64,000 nucleotides of DNA from Bacillota bacterium (GTDB lineage Bacteria > Bacillota > Dethiobacteria > Dethiobacterales > Dethiobacteraceae), in NCBI GenBank assembly GCA_012800795.1, contig JAAZIQ010000053.1:1-64000 (forward strand), written 5' to 3'. The notes below the pieces were generated by a model. It saw only the letters and a list, made by a program, of their open reading frames with translations. It ran no database searches and had not been told where the DNA came from. Positions 1 to 8,583 of this stretch are shown piece after piece. The position numbers were made by a program, and so were the translations under genes. Within the stretch, counting starts at the first letter, position 1, and each line of letters starts with the position of its first letter.

Positions 1-14
1 CGAATTACATCCAT

Positions 15-71
15 GAGGAACCTCCGCCTCCTTTTAGGGGGTATTCATTCTGCTAGAATGTGAGGTTCCTC
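15..71. repeat. Inverted-repeat element with two internal hairpins
   Basis: Ten-base arms (GAGGAACCTC at 15-24 and GAGGTTCCTC at 62-71) are exact reverse complements. They enclose a C-rich/G-rich hairpin (about 26-42) and a second perfect hairpin (CATTCT-GCT-AGAATG, 46-60), so a transcript could fold as a three-way junction. It lies downstream of rluB in the minus direction. A T-rich run follows only on the plus strand, so it is a poor terminator for rluB. It could be a small structured RNA, a plus-strand terminator or the end of a small repeat. Bases 1-144 hold no convincing gene. Confidence 0.4.
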
Positions 72-144
72 TTTCTATTTTAAATAGATTTTTCCTTCAA
101 AAACCTATAGTAATTTTACACTAACTCCCTTAGTTAGTTTAGGG

Positions 145-870
145 TTACTTCAATCCCACTTCCTTTTTCAAAGCCTTGACCTCAGCTGCTGTCAGACGGC
201 GCCACTGACCACTTTTTAAACCCTTAAGCGTTAAGGGACCAAAGCGAATACGTTTTAGCGACAACACAGGATGATTCACTGCTTCCAACATTCGACGCAC
301 CTGACGATTACGACCCTCCTTTAAAACCAGGGACAGCACCGAAGTGGGGCGACCGGCCTTTATCAGACGCACTTTGGCCGGCATGGTCAAACCGTCATCT
401 AATAAAACACCCTTTGCCAATTTCTCTAACGCTTCAGGACCGGGCAAGCCATCTACACGAACCAAATACTCTTTTTCCACACCAAAGGATGGGTGCATCA
501 ATCGGTTAGCCAACTCACCGTCATTGGTCATTACTAAAAGTCCACTGCTATTCAAATCCAGCCTGCCTACGGGGAAAATTCTTCTTTTTATGCCTTGTAG
601 TAAATCTCTGACAGTGGGACGCCCGAAAGGGTCATTCATTGTCGTAACAAAACCTACAGGTTTATGTAAAATAATATATTCCTTTTGTTTCACCGGTTTC
701 ACAGGGCGATTGTCCACTTCCACCAGATCAACGGCCGGATCAACAGTAAAACCCATTTGTGTGATGATCCTGCCATTAACTTTAACACGGCCCTCACGGA
801 TTAATTTTTCGCCGGCACGCCGTGAGGAAACACCGGCTTTAGCCAAAAATTTTTGCAATCTTTCAGCCAT
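145..870 (-). CDS. rluB: 23S rRNA pseudouridine synthase, RluB/RsuA family
   Basis: Converts a uridine in ribosomal RNA to pseudouridine in the cytoplasm. Residues 1-55 form an S4 RNA-binding domain and the rest is the RsuA/RluB catalytic domain. The motif GRLDLNSSG carries the expected catalytic aspartate (Asp105). The length of 241 aa is normal for the family. I start at the ATG at 870 behind a GAGGGAG site; an in-frame GTG four codons upstream is possible. It is the last gene of the dacB-spmA-spmB-rluB run, a common order in Firmicutes. RluB rather than RsuA is inferred from the neighbourhood; the target position cannot be read from the sequence. Confidence 0.9.
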   Translation of the reverse strand: MAERLQKFLAKAGVSSRRAGEKLIREGRVKVNGRIITQMGFTVDPAVDLVEVDNRPVKPVKQKEYIILHKPVGFVTTMNDPFGRPTVRDLLQGIKRRIFPVGRLDLNSSGLLVMTNDGELANRLMHPSFGVEKEYLVRVDGLPGPEALEKLAKGVLLDDGLTMPAKVRLIKAGRPTSVLSLVLKEGRNRQVRRMLEAVNHPVLSLKRIRFGPLTLKGLKSGQWRRLTAAEVKALKKEVGLK

Positions 871-945
871 TATCTCCCTCACATCAAAATCTTTTGCTTA
901 TCCTGTTTTCCTCCATCATAGCGAAAGAACGTCGCAGTTGCAAGT

Positions 946-1482
946 TTAGTGAAAAACGAGTGAACAAATTATAACGGAAGCGATGAAAGCAGCCAAATCA
1001 GCTAACAAACCCACAGCCAGGGCATGGCGAGTGCGGCGAATTCCGACTGAACCAAAATAGACTGTTAAAATAAAAAAGGTTGTATCGGTACTACCCTGCA
1101 TGGTAGATGCGAGACGCCCAATAAAAGAGTCGGGACCAAAGGAATTAAGAATTTCTGCAGTAATCCCTAATGCTCCGCTGCCGGAAAGGGGACGCATAAT
1201 GGCTAAAGGAATAATTTCACCCGGAATATTAAAAGTGGTCAACACAGGTAACAGAATCTTAGTCAACAGATCCAATGCGCCTGAAGCACGCAGTAAACCA
1301 ATGGCTGTCAGCATGGCAACTAAATATGGTATTAAAGATATTGAAGTGGTAAAGCCCTCCTTTGCTCCTTCCACAAAGCTATCAAAAACATCAACTTTTT
1401 TTATTACGGCGTAAACAAGAGTAATAAAAATGAAGACCGGAATAACCCATGCTGCCGCAGTCTGCACAATTAATTGCAGCAA
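946..1482 (-). CDS. spmB: Spore maturation protein B
   Basis: Integral membrane protein with nucleoside-transporter-type gate (Gate) domain. In Bacillus subtilis, SpmA and SpmB are needed for full dehydration of the spore core. The 178-residue product starts at a TTG (1482-1480) six bases behind a perfect AGGAGGT. This gives the same length as B. subtilis SpmB; a longer reading frame upstream has no ribosome site. Several hydrophobic segments alternate with the conserved MRPLSGSGALG stretch. The start lies five bases from the spmA stop, so the two are co-translated. Confidence 0.9.
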   Translation of the reverse strand: MLQLIVQTAAAWVIPVFIFITLVYAVIKKVDVFDSFVEGAKEGFTTSISLIPYLVAMLTAIGLLRASGALDLLTKILLPVLTTFNIPGEIIPLAIMRPLSGSGALGITAEILNSFGPDSFIGRLASTMQGSTDTTFFILTVYFGSVGIRRTRHALAVGLLADLAAFIASVIICSLVFH

Positions 1483-1486
1483 CCGT

Positions 1487-2074
1487 CTACCTCCTTTTTT
1501 GCGTAAAAGAGCGCAATACTCTATCGAGCACAACGGCTGCAGCCGTTGCACAAAAAGTGGCTATAATGGTAGTCCCCACAATCTCCGTAGGGTAGAGCGA
1601 TCCACTCGCCGCCCTTAAAGCAACAACAGTGGTGGGAATTAGAGTTAAAGCAGAAGTGTTAACGGCAAGAAAGGTGCACATTTCATCGCTGGCGGTTGAG
1701 GGATCATCATTAATTTTTTGTAATTCCTGCATCGCTTTTAAACCAAAGGGCGTTGCTGCATTTCCCATCCCCAGCAAATTTGCACTCATATTCATGAGGA
1801 TGGCATGCATAGCAGGGTGATTGCGCGGTAGACGCGGAAACAAAAGTAATGATAGTGGTCGCAGCAATTTTACAATCCATTTTATTAAACCGCTTCTTTC
1901 AATTATCTTCATCATTCCCAACCAAAAAGTCATGACACTGATCATGGAAAAAGCAACGCTAACGGCCTGCTGTGCCGAGGAAAACAGAGCATCTGTTGCT
2001 GCTTCCACCCTGCCTGTGGCAGCAGATACCACAAGCCCGATTATGATCATGGCAAACCAAATTAAATTAATCAT
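1487..2074 (-). CDS. spmA: Spore maturation protein A
   Basis: Membrane protein of the Gate-domain family, partner of SpmB in spore-core dehydration. It is 195 aa, matching the usual length of about 196. Family features visible here are the NMSANLLGMGNAATPFGL segment and the later NTSALTLIPTT segment. The ATG at 2074 is preferred over an in-frame GTG at 2092 because GGAGG lies 11 bases before the ATG. It is flanked by dacB upstream and spmB downstream, the same operon order as in B. subtilis, which supports expression in the mother cell during sporulation. Confidence 0.9.
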   Translation of the reverse strand: MINLIWFAMIIIGLVVSAATGRVEAATDALFSSAQQAVSVAFSMISVMTFWLGMMKIIERSGLIKWIVKLLRPLSLLLFPRLPRNHPAMHAILMNMSANLLGMGNAATPFGLKAMQELQKINDDPSTASDEMCTFLAVNTSALTLIPTTVVALRAASGSLYPTEIVGTTIIATFCATAAAVVLDRVLRSFTQKRR

Positions 2075-2107
2075 CTTCCTGCCATCCTCCACCTAGTAAA
2101 TGTACCC

Positions 2108-3223
2108 TTAGAAAATACGATGCCACAAATTTCTTAAGCCGGCCCAAAAACCTGTGCCCTCCACCTCAGCTGCGGCTGCAAGTGGTGCTTTATGTACTAA
2201 CTGTTTACCAAAATAAATATATAGTAACCCCAGTTCCTGTCCTTCTTTTACAGGAGCATTAACTTCAGCAGGAACTTTAAATTCAAAGCGCAGCAGCTCT
2301 TCTTCATTATCTTTTAACGGCAAACAAATATCATTTTTTACAACCACTGCCACTTTATCGCGCGTGCCTTTTTTTACGGCAATTGTTTTGAGTGGGGTGT
2401 CTGCTTCAATCACAGTCTTCCATTGATAGCGCCCAAAACCAAAGTCCAAAAGGGCGATAGTATCCTCCCACATCTGGGGAGCATTGAGAACAACGCTAAT
2501 TAAACGCCAACCGTTGCGGGAAGCGGCACCTACAAAACAGCGTCCCGCGGGAGTAGTCCAACCTGTTTTAATACCTTCAGCACCTTCATACATGGTTAGT
2601 AGTTTATTTTGATTGCGTAAGATACGGTCATATGGCCTCCCCGTCCAGGATATTTTGTGTTCAAGTGTAGCGGCTATTTCCTTGAATTTAGGCAGCGTCA
2701 TGGCATGAGCAGCAATTAAAGCTAAATCATAAGCGGTTGTATAGTGCTCTTCATGATCCAGCCCATGGGGATTCATAAATTTTGTATGCATCGCTCCCAA
2801 CTGGTGTGCCCTTTCCGTCATCTGGCGAGCAAAATCTTCCACTGATCCGGCCAGGTGTTCAGCCAGGGCTACAGCTGCGTCATTTCCGGAGCGTAAAATT
2901 AAACCATAAAGCAATTCTTCCACGGTTTTTGTTTCGCCGGCTTCCAAATCTATACTGGAGCCCTCTACCAACGCTGCATTCTCACTTACTTTGACAAGAT
3001 CGGTAAGTTTCCCGGACTCAATGGCCATGATTGCTGTCATGATTTTCGTGGTACTGGCCATTGGCAGCTTTTCATGTGCATTTTTACTAAATAAAATCCG
3101 CCCTGTCGCCTGGTCCAGAACAATAGCCGCACGGGCTGTCACAACGGGAGGATCCATTGCCCAGACAGTGCCTGTCTGCAATAATAAAATTAATATTAAG
3201 AATGAAATTATCTTTTTGCGCAT
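2108..3223 (-). CDS. dacB: Sporulation D-alanyl-D-alanine carboxypeptidase (PBP5* type)
   Basis: Serine carboxypeptidase (peptidase S11) that trims the pentapeptide of peptidoglycan and, as the first gene of the dacB-spmA-spmB operon, probably limits crosslinking of spore cortex. The 371-aa protein has an N-terminal signal segment (residues 3-22) and the three active-site motifs STTK (Ser57), SGN (Ser112) and KTG (Lys219), followed by a C-terminal beta-rich domain. The start at 3223 follows GGAGGG with seven bases spacing. A much longer open frame exists, but it would read through the ytfJ terminator. The spoIIA-linked paralogue dacF is at 16.8 kb. Confidence 0.9.
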   Translation of the reverse strand: MRKKIISFLILILLLQTGTVWAMDPPVVTARAAIVLDQATGRILFSKNAHEKLPMASTTKIMTAIMAIESGKLTDLVKVSENAALVEGSSIDLEAGETKTVEELLYGLILRSGNDAAVALAEHLAGSVEDFARQMTERAHQLGAMHTKFMNPHGLDHEEHYTTAYDLALIAAHAMTLPKFKEIAATLEHKISWTGRPYDRILRNQNKLLTMYEGAEGIKTGWTTPAGRCFVGAASRNGWRLISVVLNAPQMWEDTIALLDFGFGRYQWKTVIEADTPLKTIAVKKGTRDKVAVVVKNDICLPLKDNEEELLRFEFKVPAEVNAPVKEGQELGLLYIYFGKQLVHKAPLAAAAEVEGTGFWAGLRNLWHRIF

Positions 3224-3301
3224 TTTTGGCCCTCCAATCATGCAAAAACTTCCTTTGCTTATTAGTGATGAAAGATGTATCTGCCGATCTTTTCTGCCAA
3301 T

Positions 3302-3335
3302 AAAAAATGCCATGCTTATTGTTATTCGCATGGCA
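3302..3335 (-). terminator. Intrinsic terminator after ytfJ
   Basis: On the minus strand an eight-pair stem TGCCATGC/GCATGGCA closes a loop of about 12 bases and runs into TTTTTT. It separates ytfJ from dacB and supports the shorter dacB start. Confidence 0.8.
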
Positions 3336-3365
3336 GAAAGAATATGAACTTGTCTTGTTTTTTCC

Positions 3366-3797
3366 TTAAATCTGGTAATTATTTGTTGTAAGGGGCGATT
3401 CATTCTGACGCAGCAAGCTTTGGATTTGGTTTAGTAAACTTGGAGCCAAATCCATTAAGCGGTCAAGCATGGCATGCCGGTCTACAGGCAGCATGCGTAC
3501 CTGTCCATTACTACTGACAACCAGAAATGCTACCGGCTGCACCGAAACGCCACCGCCACTGCCGCCGCCGAAAGGTAAAGATGATGATTCTTCTTCCTTT
3601 TTATTTTTCTTTTCCACATCTTCATTTTCAAACTCGCTGCCACCGGCGGCAAAGCCAAAAGAAACGCGGGAAATGGGTATGATGGTAGTACCATCCGGCG
3701 TTTCCACAGGATCACCCACAATGGTGTTTACATCCACCATTTCCTTTATATTCTCCATTGCTGTTTTCATTAATCCTTGTATTGGATGTTCCTGCAT
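3366..3797 (-). CDS. ytfJ: GerW family sporulation protein YtfJ
   Basis: Small soluble protein of the YtfJ/GerW family, found in almost all endospore formers; in Bacillus it is forespore-expressed and linked to germination. The 143-aa product shows the family pattern: the N-terminal DVNTIVGDP and GTTIIPISRVSFGFAAGG segments, a charged Lys/Glu-rich linker (about residues 57-72), a Gly-rich patch and then VSVQPVAFLVV. The biochemical function is not established. It overlaps the end of the upstream DUF2953 gene by 28 bases, the same ytfI-ytfJ pairing as in B. subtilis, and is followed by a strong terminator. Confidence 0.9.
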   Translation of the reverse strand: MQEHPIQGLMKTAMENIKEMVDVNTIVGDPVETPDGTTIIPISRVSFGFAAGGSEFENEDVEKKNKKEEESSSLPFGGGSGGGVSVQPVAFLVVSSNGQVRMLPVDRHAMLDRLMDLAPSLLNQIQSLLRQNESPLTTNNYQI

Positions 3798-4444
3798 TTA
3801 AACGTTCCTCCTCGAATTATGTTTGACAAGAAAAGTATACCCCCAAGCATAAAATGTCCAATCCGAAACGAAACAACTGAATCAAAATATAGCTTAAACT
3901 GAGCTTGGCCATTGAAATCGGGCTGCATTATCAGCACCGGTTTCTTCTTTAAGCGAAAACGTTTTTGCATAAAAACACTCAATATGCCGGCCGCATTCCA
4001 AAAAAAACCTGTTAACATACCTGTTGCTGCAGCATCTGTCAGGCCTGCCTGAAATGTTAAATTAAGTCTTTCTACAGTCATGGCCTGCAGATAGTAATTG
4101 GAAAGATACTTTAGGAAATGTCGGTTTCGCTGCACCCAGCGTAAAAAACGAAATATTTTGCTCCAATCCAGTGTTAAGGCCGACAATTTATCTTTTTCTT
4201 CACGCAAGAGCTTATCCTGCCCCGCTTTTAATTCTGCTTCCCAGCTGAGTTCCAGCGGTGCTTCCTGCTGCAGCAGCGGCACCTCTAAGTTTAAACGCAA
4301 AAGTGAAAAAAAAGTGTTAATACGGATACTAATAAAGTCATCTTTATTTTCCCTTAGGTAAAAAATATTTATACGTACCGGCACTAGCAACACTAACAGC
4401 ATAATTACAGTATAAAAAGGTAATATAGTTAAAAATAATTTCAT
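3770..4444 (-). CDS. DUF2953 protein (YtfI-like)
   Basis: 224-aa protein with one N-terminal membrane segment (about residues 4-24) followed by a mostly soluble domain containing a long charged helical stretch around residues 65-115 and a second hydrophobic segment near the C-terminus (GHFMLGGILFLSNII). This layout and its coupling to ytfJ fit the DUF2953 family, whose role is unknown beyond its presence in spore formers. The start codon overlaps nothing upstream; 164 bases separate it from the foldase gene terminator. The family call rests on context and architecture, so it is moderately sure. Confidence 0.75.
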   Translation of the reverse strand: MKLFLTILPFYTVIMLLVLLVPVRINIFYLRENKDDFISIRINTFFSLLRLNLEVPLLQQEAPLELSWEAELKAGQDKLLREEKDKLSALTLDWSKIFRFLRWVQRNRHFLKYLSNYYLQAMTVERLNLTFQAGLTDAAATGMLTGFFWNAAGILSVFMQKRFRLKKKPVLIMQPDFNGQAQFKLYFDSVVSFRIGHFMLGGILFLSNIIRGGTFKCRNIQYKD

Positions 4445-4555
4445 GCGCCACCACGCTGCTCTGCTGCACAGTTTCTTTTACTTTATCCTAATCAGAGGGA
4501 AAAAATGCATTTTTAGAACCATACTTAAGATCGCAAATTGCCAAACGAAAAGATC

Positions 4556-4603
4556 AAAAAAAATGCCGCCCAAAGTAGGCACTATACCCCTCTTTTGGCG
4601 GCT
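4556..4603 (-). terminator. Intrinsic terminator after the foldase gene
   Basis: Minus-strand GCCGCC pairs with GGGCGGC around an imperfect inner stem and is followed by a run of eight T. It ends the foldase transcript before ytfI. Confidence 0.8.
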
Positions 4604-4608
4604 TACTG

Positions 4609-5481
4609 CTATAGTCTGGTTTCCACCTCGGCGGCTTCACGCAGCGCATTATATTCTTCCACAATTTTTTCCTTTACTTTTTCTTCTATCAGCGTCTTTT
4701 TCACATCTTCCGCCACTTCACTAAACTCAACCTCGCGAGCTTCTTGTCTCTCCAGCACCTCAATAATATGATAACCATATTCAGATTTTACCGGTTTGCT
4801 ATATTGGCCTACCTCTAAGGCAAAGGCCGCATCCTCAAATTCCTGCACAAATTGACCTCTTCCGACAAAACCCAAAGCGCCGCCCTCAGCAGCAGAACCT
4901 GGGTCAAGGGAATGTTCTTTAGCTAACTCGGCAAAGTCTTCCCCTTCATTTAATAGTGTCAGAATTTCTTTCGCTTCCTCTTCTGATTCTACTAAAATAT
5001 GACGCACATTTATTTTTTCAGGAATATTAAAATCCTCTTGATTTTCACGGAAGTAATCTTCCACTTCTTGATCCGTGACTTCAATTTTATTGCGTACAAT
5101 AGCTGTTAGCAGTAATTCTGTTCGAATGCTGTTTTTTAAAGCATCTTCTGTTATGCCGTATTGAGTCAAAACTTGTTGGTAGTATTCCTCATTACCATAG
5201 TAATTTTCCTGAATCAATTTTTCAATTTCTGCTTCCACTTCCGTATTTGTAACTTTTAAACCTAATTTTGCAGCTTCCTGCTGAATAATGCGGTCACTGA
5301 TCAGTTGTTCGAGTACGGTATTGCCGCCATTAGCTAAAAAGGCTTCATACAATTGATCTTTAGTTATTTTTTCCCCATTAACAATTGCCACCACTTCACT
5401 GCGTTGATTAATTACTATTGCAGCCGCAGCTGTAATTACCAATAAGACAGCAAGGATTACCAATATTGTTTTATTTTGCAT
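4609..5481 (-). CDS. Membrane-anchored peptidylprolyl isomerase (PrsA/SurA-like foldase)
   Basis: Extracytoplasmic folding factor: a parvulin-type rotamase that assists exported proteins. Residues 1-26 form an uncleaved signal anchor; no lipobox cysteine is present, so unlike classical PrsA it is not a lipoprotein. A SurA-like N-terminal helical region (about 30-150) precedes a PpiC domain (about 157-250) with the usual INVRHILV opening and GGALGFVGRG and YGYHIIEV motifs. A charged helix ends the 290-aa protein. It has its own terminator and stands alone between scpB and ytfI. Substrate and exact name are not determinable. Confidence 0.85.
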   Translation of the reverse strand: MQNKTILVILAVLLVITAAAAIVINQRSEVVAIVNGEKITKDQLYEAFLANGGNTVLEQLISDRIIQQEAAKLGLKVTNTEVEAEIEKLIQENYYGNEEYYQQVLTQYGITEDALKNSIRTELLLTAIVRNKIEVTDQEVEDYFRENQEDFNIPEKINVRHILVESEEEAKEILTLLNEGEDFAELAKEHSLDPGSAAEGGALGFVGRGQFVQEFEDAAFALEVGQYSKPVKSEYGYHIIEVLERQEAREVEFSEVAEDVKKTLIEEKVKEKIVEEYNALREAAEVETRL

Positions 5482-5625
5482 AATCCACCTCTTAATTATT
5501 TTAGCCTTTTAAAAAATGCTTTTAATAAACAAGTTTTATTGTAACAAAAAAATGTTACAAGATTATGTACTTTTTTTTGCAAAATTAACGACGGACAAAT
5601 ATTATGTCCGCCAAACAAATGTCAA

Positions 5626-6135
5626 TTATTCATTAACGGAAGGTAAGCGGGGAAGCTCATTTAAATCTTTTAAGCCGAAATATCTTAAAAACTCTTTTGT
5701 CGTACCGTATAGAATTGGCCGCCCTGGAGCATCTTTTCTCCCCATAGTGCGAATAAAACGGCGTTTCTCCAAAGTATTCAATACAGCATCTACTTTAACA
5801 CCGCGAATATTTTCTATGTCTATCTTTGTAACCGGCTGGCGGTAAGCAATAATGGCTAATGTTTCCAAAGCTGCCTGTGATAAGGAAAAGCTCTTTTCAT
5901 CTTTAAATAGTTTTTCTATGATGGGAGCCGCGGCCGGTTTGGTGCCGAACTGGAAACCTTTAGCTATTTCCATTACCTGTATGCCATGTTCCGGCGCAGC
6001 ATATTCCTGCTGCAATTCACGCAGCGCTTTGCGCACATCTTTAGTTTTTGCTCCCAATGTTTCTGCAATTTTATCCGGTGGCAGCGGCTCTTCAGCCATA
6101 AAAAGCAAAGCTTCCACCAGCGGTTTTATCTCCAT
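5626..6135 (-). CDS. scpB: Segregation and condensation protein B
   Basis: Winged-helix kleisin-associated subunit of the SMC-ScpAB condensin complex, which organises and segregates the chromosome. The 169-aa product is of typical length and carries two winged-helix domains; the segment LETLAIIAYRQPVTKIDIENIRGV is a family hallmark (positions about 101-124). It lies 15 bases downstream of scpA with which it forms an operon, as in most Firmicutes. A hairpin at about 5589-5612 (CGGACA/TGTCCG) follows the stop and may act as a weak terminator. Confidence 0.93.
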   Translation of the reverse strand: MEIKPLVEALLFMAEEPLPPDKIAETLGAKTKDVRKALRELQQEYAAPEHGIQVMEIAKGFQFGTKPAAAPIIEKLFKDEKSFSLSQAALETLAIIAYRQPVTKIDIENIRGVKVDAVLNTLEKRRFIRTMGRKDAPGRPILYGTTKEFLRYFGLKDLNELPRLPSVNE

Positions 6136-6150
6136 TTTTTCACCTCCGGT

Positions 6151-6885
6151 TTACCTTTTCATAACTATCAAATCACCGAAAGGCTGAGACTGCCAAACAA
6201 CTATTTTGCGCAACCGCACAAGTTCCAGTATTGCCACAAAGCTAGCAATAATTTCACCCAGATGGGCAGAAGGTGAAAACAAAGCGGTAAACTCCAAGCC
6301 TCCTTTTTTTTGCCACAAAACTCGCAAAATATAATCCATCTGTTCTACTACGGAAAAATCATCCGGCGCCACTTCCTGCGGCTGTCTTTGATATGCTGCC
6401 AAAACCTTTTCAAAGGCTGCCGCCAAGCCTGAAAGGGTGATACCGGTATGGCTAAAATCAGGCTGATTAGGATTAATTAGGACCACTTTTTTTCCTGCAA
6501 GTGAACGCACAAAAACACGTTTTTGTTCCTGCTCATAACGGCGCAGTTCTTCAGCAACATTACGAAAATAGCGATACTCTAGCAAGCGCTGCACTAATTC
6601 TTCTTGGGACTCAATAGCCAGCAGCTCATCATCATCCTCATCATCTATGCCAACACTTTCGGGCAACAATTTCTTTGATTTAATTTTTAATAAGGTTGCT
6701 GCCATGACCATGAATTCTGAAGCAAGGTCTAAATTTAGCTCTTGCATCATTTGCAAGGTCTCCAAATATTGGGCTGTTATCTCTGCGATGGAAATTTCGT
6801 AAATATCTACTTCCGCTTTCTCGATAAGGTGAAAAAGCAAAGCAAAAGGACCTTCAAACGTTGGTAGGCTGACCTGATACTCCAC
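6151..6885 (-). CDS. scpA: Segregation and condensation protein A (kleisin)
   Basis: Kleisin subunit that bridges the heads of the SMC dimer. The N-terminal domain shows the family signature FEGPFALLFHLIEKAEVDIYEI at about residues 9-30, followed by an acidic central linker (EDDDELL) and a C-terminal winged helix. 244 aa is the normal length. It is 42 bases from trpS on the upstream side and 15 bases from scpB on the downstream side, so the three may be read together. Confidence 0.93.
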   Translation of the reverse strand: MEYQVSLPTFEGPFALLFHLIEKAEVDIYEISIAEITAQYLETLQMMQELNLDLASEFMVMAATLLKIKSKKLLPESVGIDDEDDDELLAIESQEELVQRLLEYRYFRNVAEELRRYEQEQKRVFVRSLAGKKVVLINPNQPDFSHTGITLSGLAAAFEKVLAAYQRQPQEVAPDDFSVVEQMDYILRVLWQKKGGLEFTALFSPSAHLGEIIASFVAILELVRLRKIVVWQSQPFGDLIVMKR

Positions 6886-6927
6886 CGGCCGCTCTTCTCC
6901 CCTCCTAACTATCAGTGAAAAACAATT

Positions 6928-7920
6928 CTAAAGCTGACCCAAATTCATCAATTCGCGTACTTTGGCCATATTTTCGGCAGCCAAAGCGGAAGCACGTTTA
7001 GCTCCGTCTGTCAGTATTGCGCGAATATAATCTTTTTTATTTTCTAAAGCTTGTCTTCTTTCGTAGATGGGTTCAAGAAAGGACACAATGCGTTCTGCCA
7101 ACTGCTTCTTACACTGCACACAGCCTATTTCTCCCCGACGACAAACTTGCTCAACATTAGCCACTTCCTCAGTATTAAAAACTCCATGAAAAACAAAGGC
7201 TGTACAGACATCTGGGTTGCCGGGATCATTTTTGCGTATACGTCCTGGATCGGTAACCATCTTCCTAACTTTCTTCCTTATCTCATCAGGATGATCTGAC
7301 ATGTCAATAGTATTGCCGTAGGATTTACTCATTTTCCTCCCATCTATCCCCGGCAGGATTTTAACTTTATTAAGAATTGCTTCCGGCTCAGGGAAAAATT
7401 GTTGACGGTAAAGATAATTAAAACGACGAGCAATTTCCCTGGTAATTTCCAAATGTGGAATTTGGTCCTCGCCCACAGGCACGGCCTCCGCCCGATAAAG
7501 CAGAATATCCGCTGCCATTAGCAAAGGATAACCAAGGAAACCGTATGTGTGCAAATCTTTCCCCTTCAGCTGCTGCAGTTGATCTTTATAAGTAGGTACA
7601 CGTTCTAACCAAGAGAGGGGAGTAAACATAGAAAGCAGCAAATGCAGCTCTGCATGCTCCTTCACATCAGATTGGCGAAAAATAATACTTTTTTCCGGAT
7701 CTAGACCGGCTGCTAACCAGTTTATAACCATATCATATGTGTTTTCCTTTAACTGCGTAGGATCTTCATAAGCGGTAGTAAGGGCATGCCAGTCAACAAC
7801 ACAGAAGAGACAGCGATACTTGTCCTGCAATTTTATCCAGCTGTCAAGTGCACCAGTTAAATTACCTAGCTGCAGTCGCCCCGTGGGGCGCATCCCACTA
7901 AACACAGTTTTTTTCTCCAT
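6928..7920 (-). CDS. trpS: Tryptophan--tRNA ligase
   Basis: Class I aminoacyl-tRNA synthetase charging tRNA-Trp. The 330-aa protein has the bacterial TrpRS layout: the HIGH-equivalent PTGRLQLGN at residues 12-20 and KMSKS at 196-200. The ADILLYRAEAVPVGEDQ stretch that shapes the tryptophan pocket is intact. Two CxxC-like cysteine pairs near GEIGCVQCK (about 265-275) may be structural. No T-box leader is seen; only 14 bases separate it from the M50 protease stop upstream, so it is probably transcribed with the genes above it. Confidence 0.95.
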   Translation of the reverse strand: MEKKTVFSGMRPTGRLQLGNLTGALDSWIKLQDKYRCLFCVVDWHALTTAYEDPTQLKENTYDMVINWLAAGLDPEKSIIFRQSDVKEHAELHLLLSMFTPLSWLERVPTYKDQLQQLKGKDLHTYGFLGYPLLMAADILLYRAEAVPVGEDQIPHLEITREIARRFNYLYRQQFFPEPEAILNKVKILPGIDGRKMSKSYGNTIDMSDHPDEIRKKVRKMVTDPGRIRKNDPGNPDVCTAFVFHGVFNTEEVANVEQVCRRGEIGCVQCKKQLAERIVSFLEPIYERRQALENKKDYIRAILTDGAKRASALAAENMAKVRELMNLGQL

Positions 7921-7934
7921 TTGTTATGCTCCTT

Positions 7935-8582
7935 TCAAAAGCCGCCCGTCAGCAGCACGACAATTGTTGTAATAATATTTGCCGCTATCCCTGCCAACGG
8001 ATATAGTATTCTCGACAAAGTCCTGGTAAAAACCAACAGCATTAAAATTAACGGCCCGTATTGCTCTAATTGAGAATATTGATATGCAGTGCTGGGAGGT
8101 AGAAAATATTGCAGCACTTTCGAACCGTCCAGAGGCGGAATGGGCAATAAATTAAACACACCAAAAAATATATTATAGATAAAAAGAAGCCGCATGAAAG
8201 GCAAAAAAATGCCGGTACGTAAAGATGGAAACACCATTAACAATAAAGCAGTTATAAATGCCAAAAGGAAATTAGCTAAGGGCCCTGCCAAACTAACAAG
8301 CAGCAGGCCACGCCGACGGTCACCACGGAAATAAAGAGGATTAACGGGTACCGGTTTAGCCCAGCCAAAACCTACCAACCAGAGAGCCAATAGACCCAAT
8401 GGATCAATATGTTTTAAAGGATTTAAAGTTAAGCGCCCCTGCAGTTTTGCCGTTGGATCCCCCAATCTATAGGCAACATAACCATGTGCCAGTTCATGGA
8501 AGGTCAACGCCAAAAGTAGTGCCGGAACCCGAAAAAGAAGACCACTGGAAAGAAAATGTGAAATTAAATTGTTTAACGGCAA
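7935..8582 (-). CDS. Site-2 protease family M50 membrane metalloprotease
   Basis: Multi-pass membrane zinc protease of the YwhC-like M50 subfamily. The HELAH zinc motif is at residues 29-33 and the second metal-binding region LPIPPLDGSKVL is present, with at least four hydrophobic segments. I place the start at a TTG (8582) seven bases behind AAAGGAG; this removes 16 residues from the longest frame and makes the gene begin one base after the upstream stop, a typical coupled arrangement. The substrate is unknown. This subfamily is commonly found beside trpS-scpAB in Clostridia and Bacilli. Confidence 0.88.
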   Translation of the reverse strand: MPLNNLISHFLSSGLLFRVPALLLALTFHELAHGYVAYRLGDPTAKLQGRLTLNPLKHIDPLGLLALWLVGFGWAKPVPVNPLYFRGDRRRGLLLVSLAGPLANFLLAFITALLLMVFPSLRTGIFLPFMRLLFIYNIFFGVFNLLPIPPLDGSKVLQYFLPPSTAYQYSQLEQYGPLILMLLVFTRTLSRILYPLAGIAANIITTIVVLLTGGF

Positions 8583-8583
8583 A

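Noticed and set aside
344-949. Long plus-strand frame antisense to rluB
   Set aside because: Shadow frame opposite a well-conserved gene; no ribosome site and no recognisable protein. The same applies to other antisense frames across the window.
3340-3365. Perfect sigma-E -35-like TCATATT on the minus strand before dacB
   Set aside because: The matching -10 position overlaps the ytfJ terminator and lacks CATA, so the promoter call is not supported.
2108-3403. Long 431-codon version of dacB
   Set aside because: It would start 180 bases upstream inside the ytfJ terminator and 3' end of ytfJ; the signal peptide begins at 3223 with a good ribosome site.
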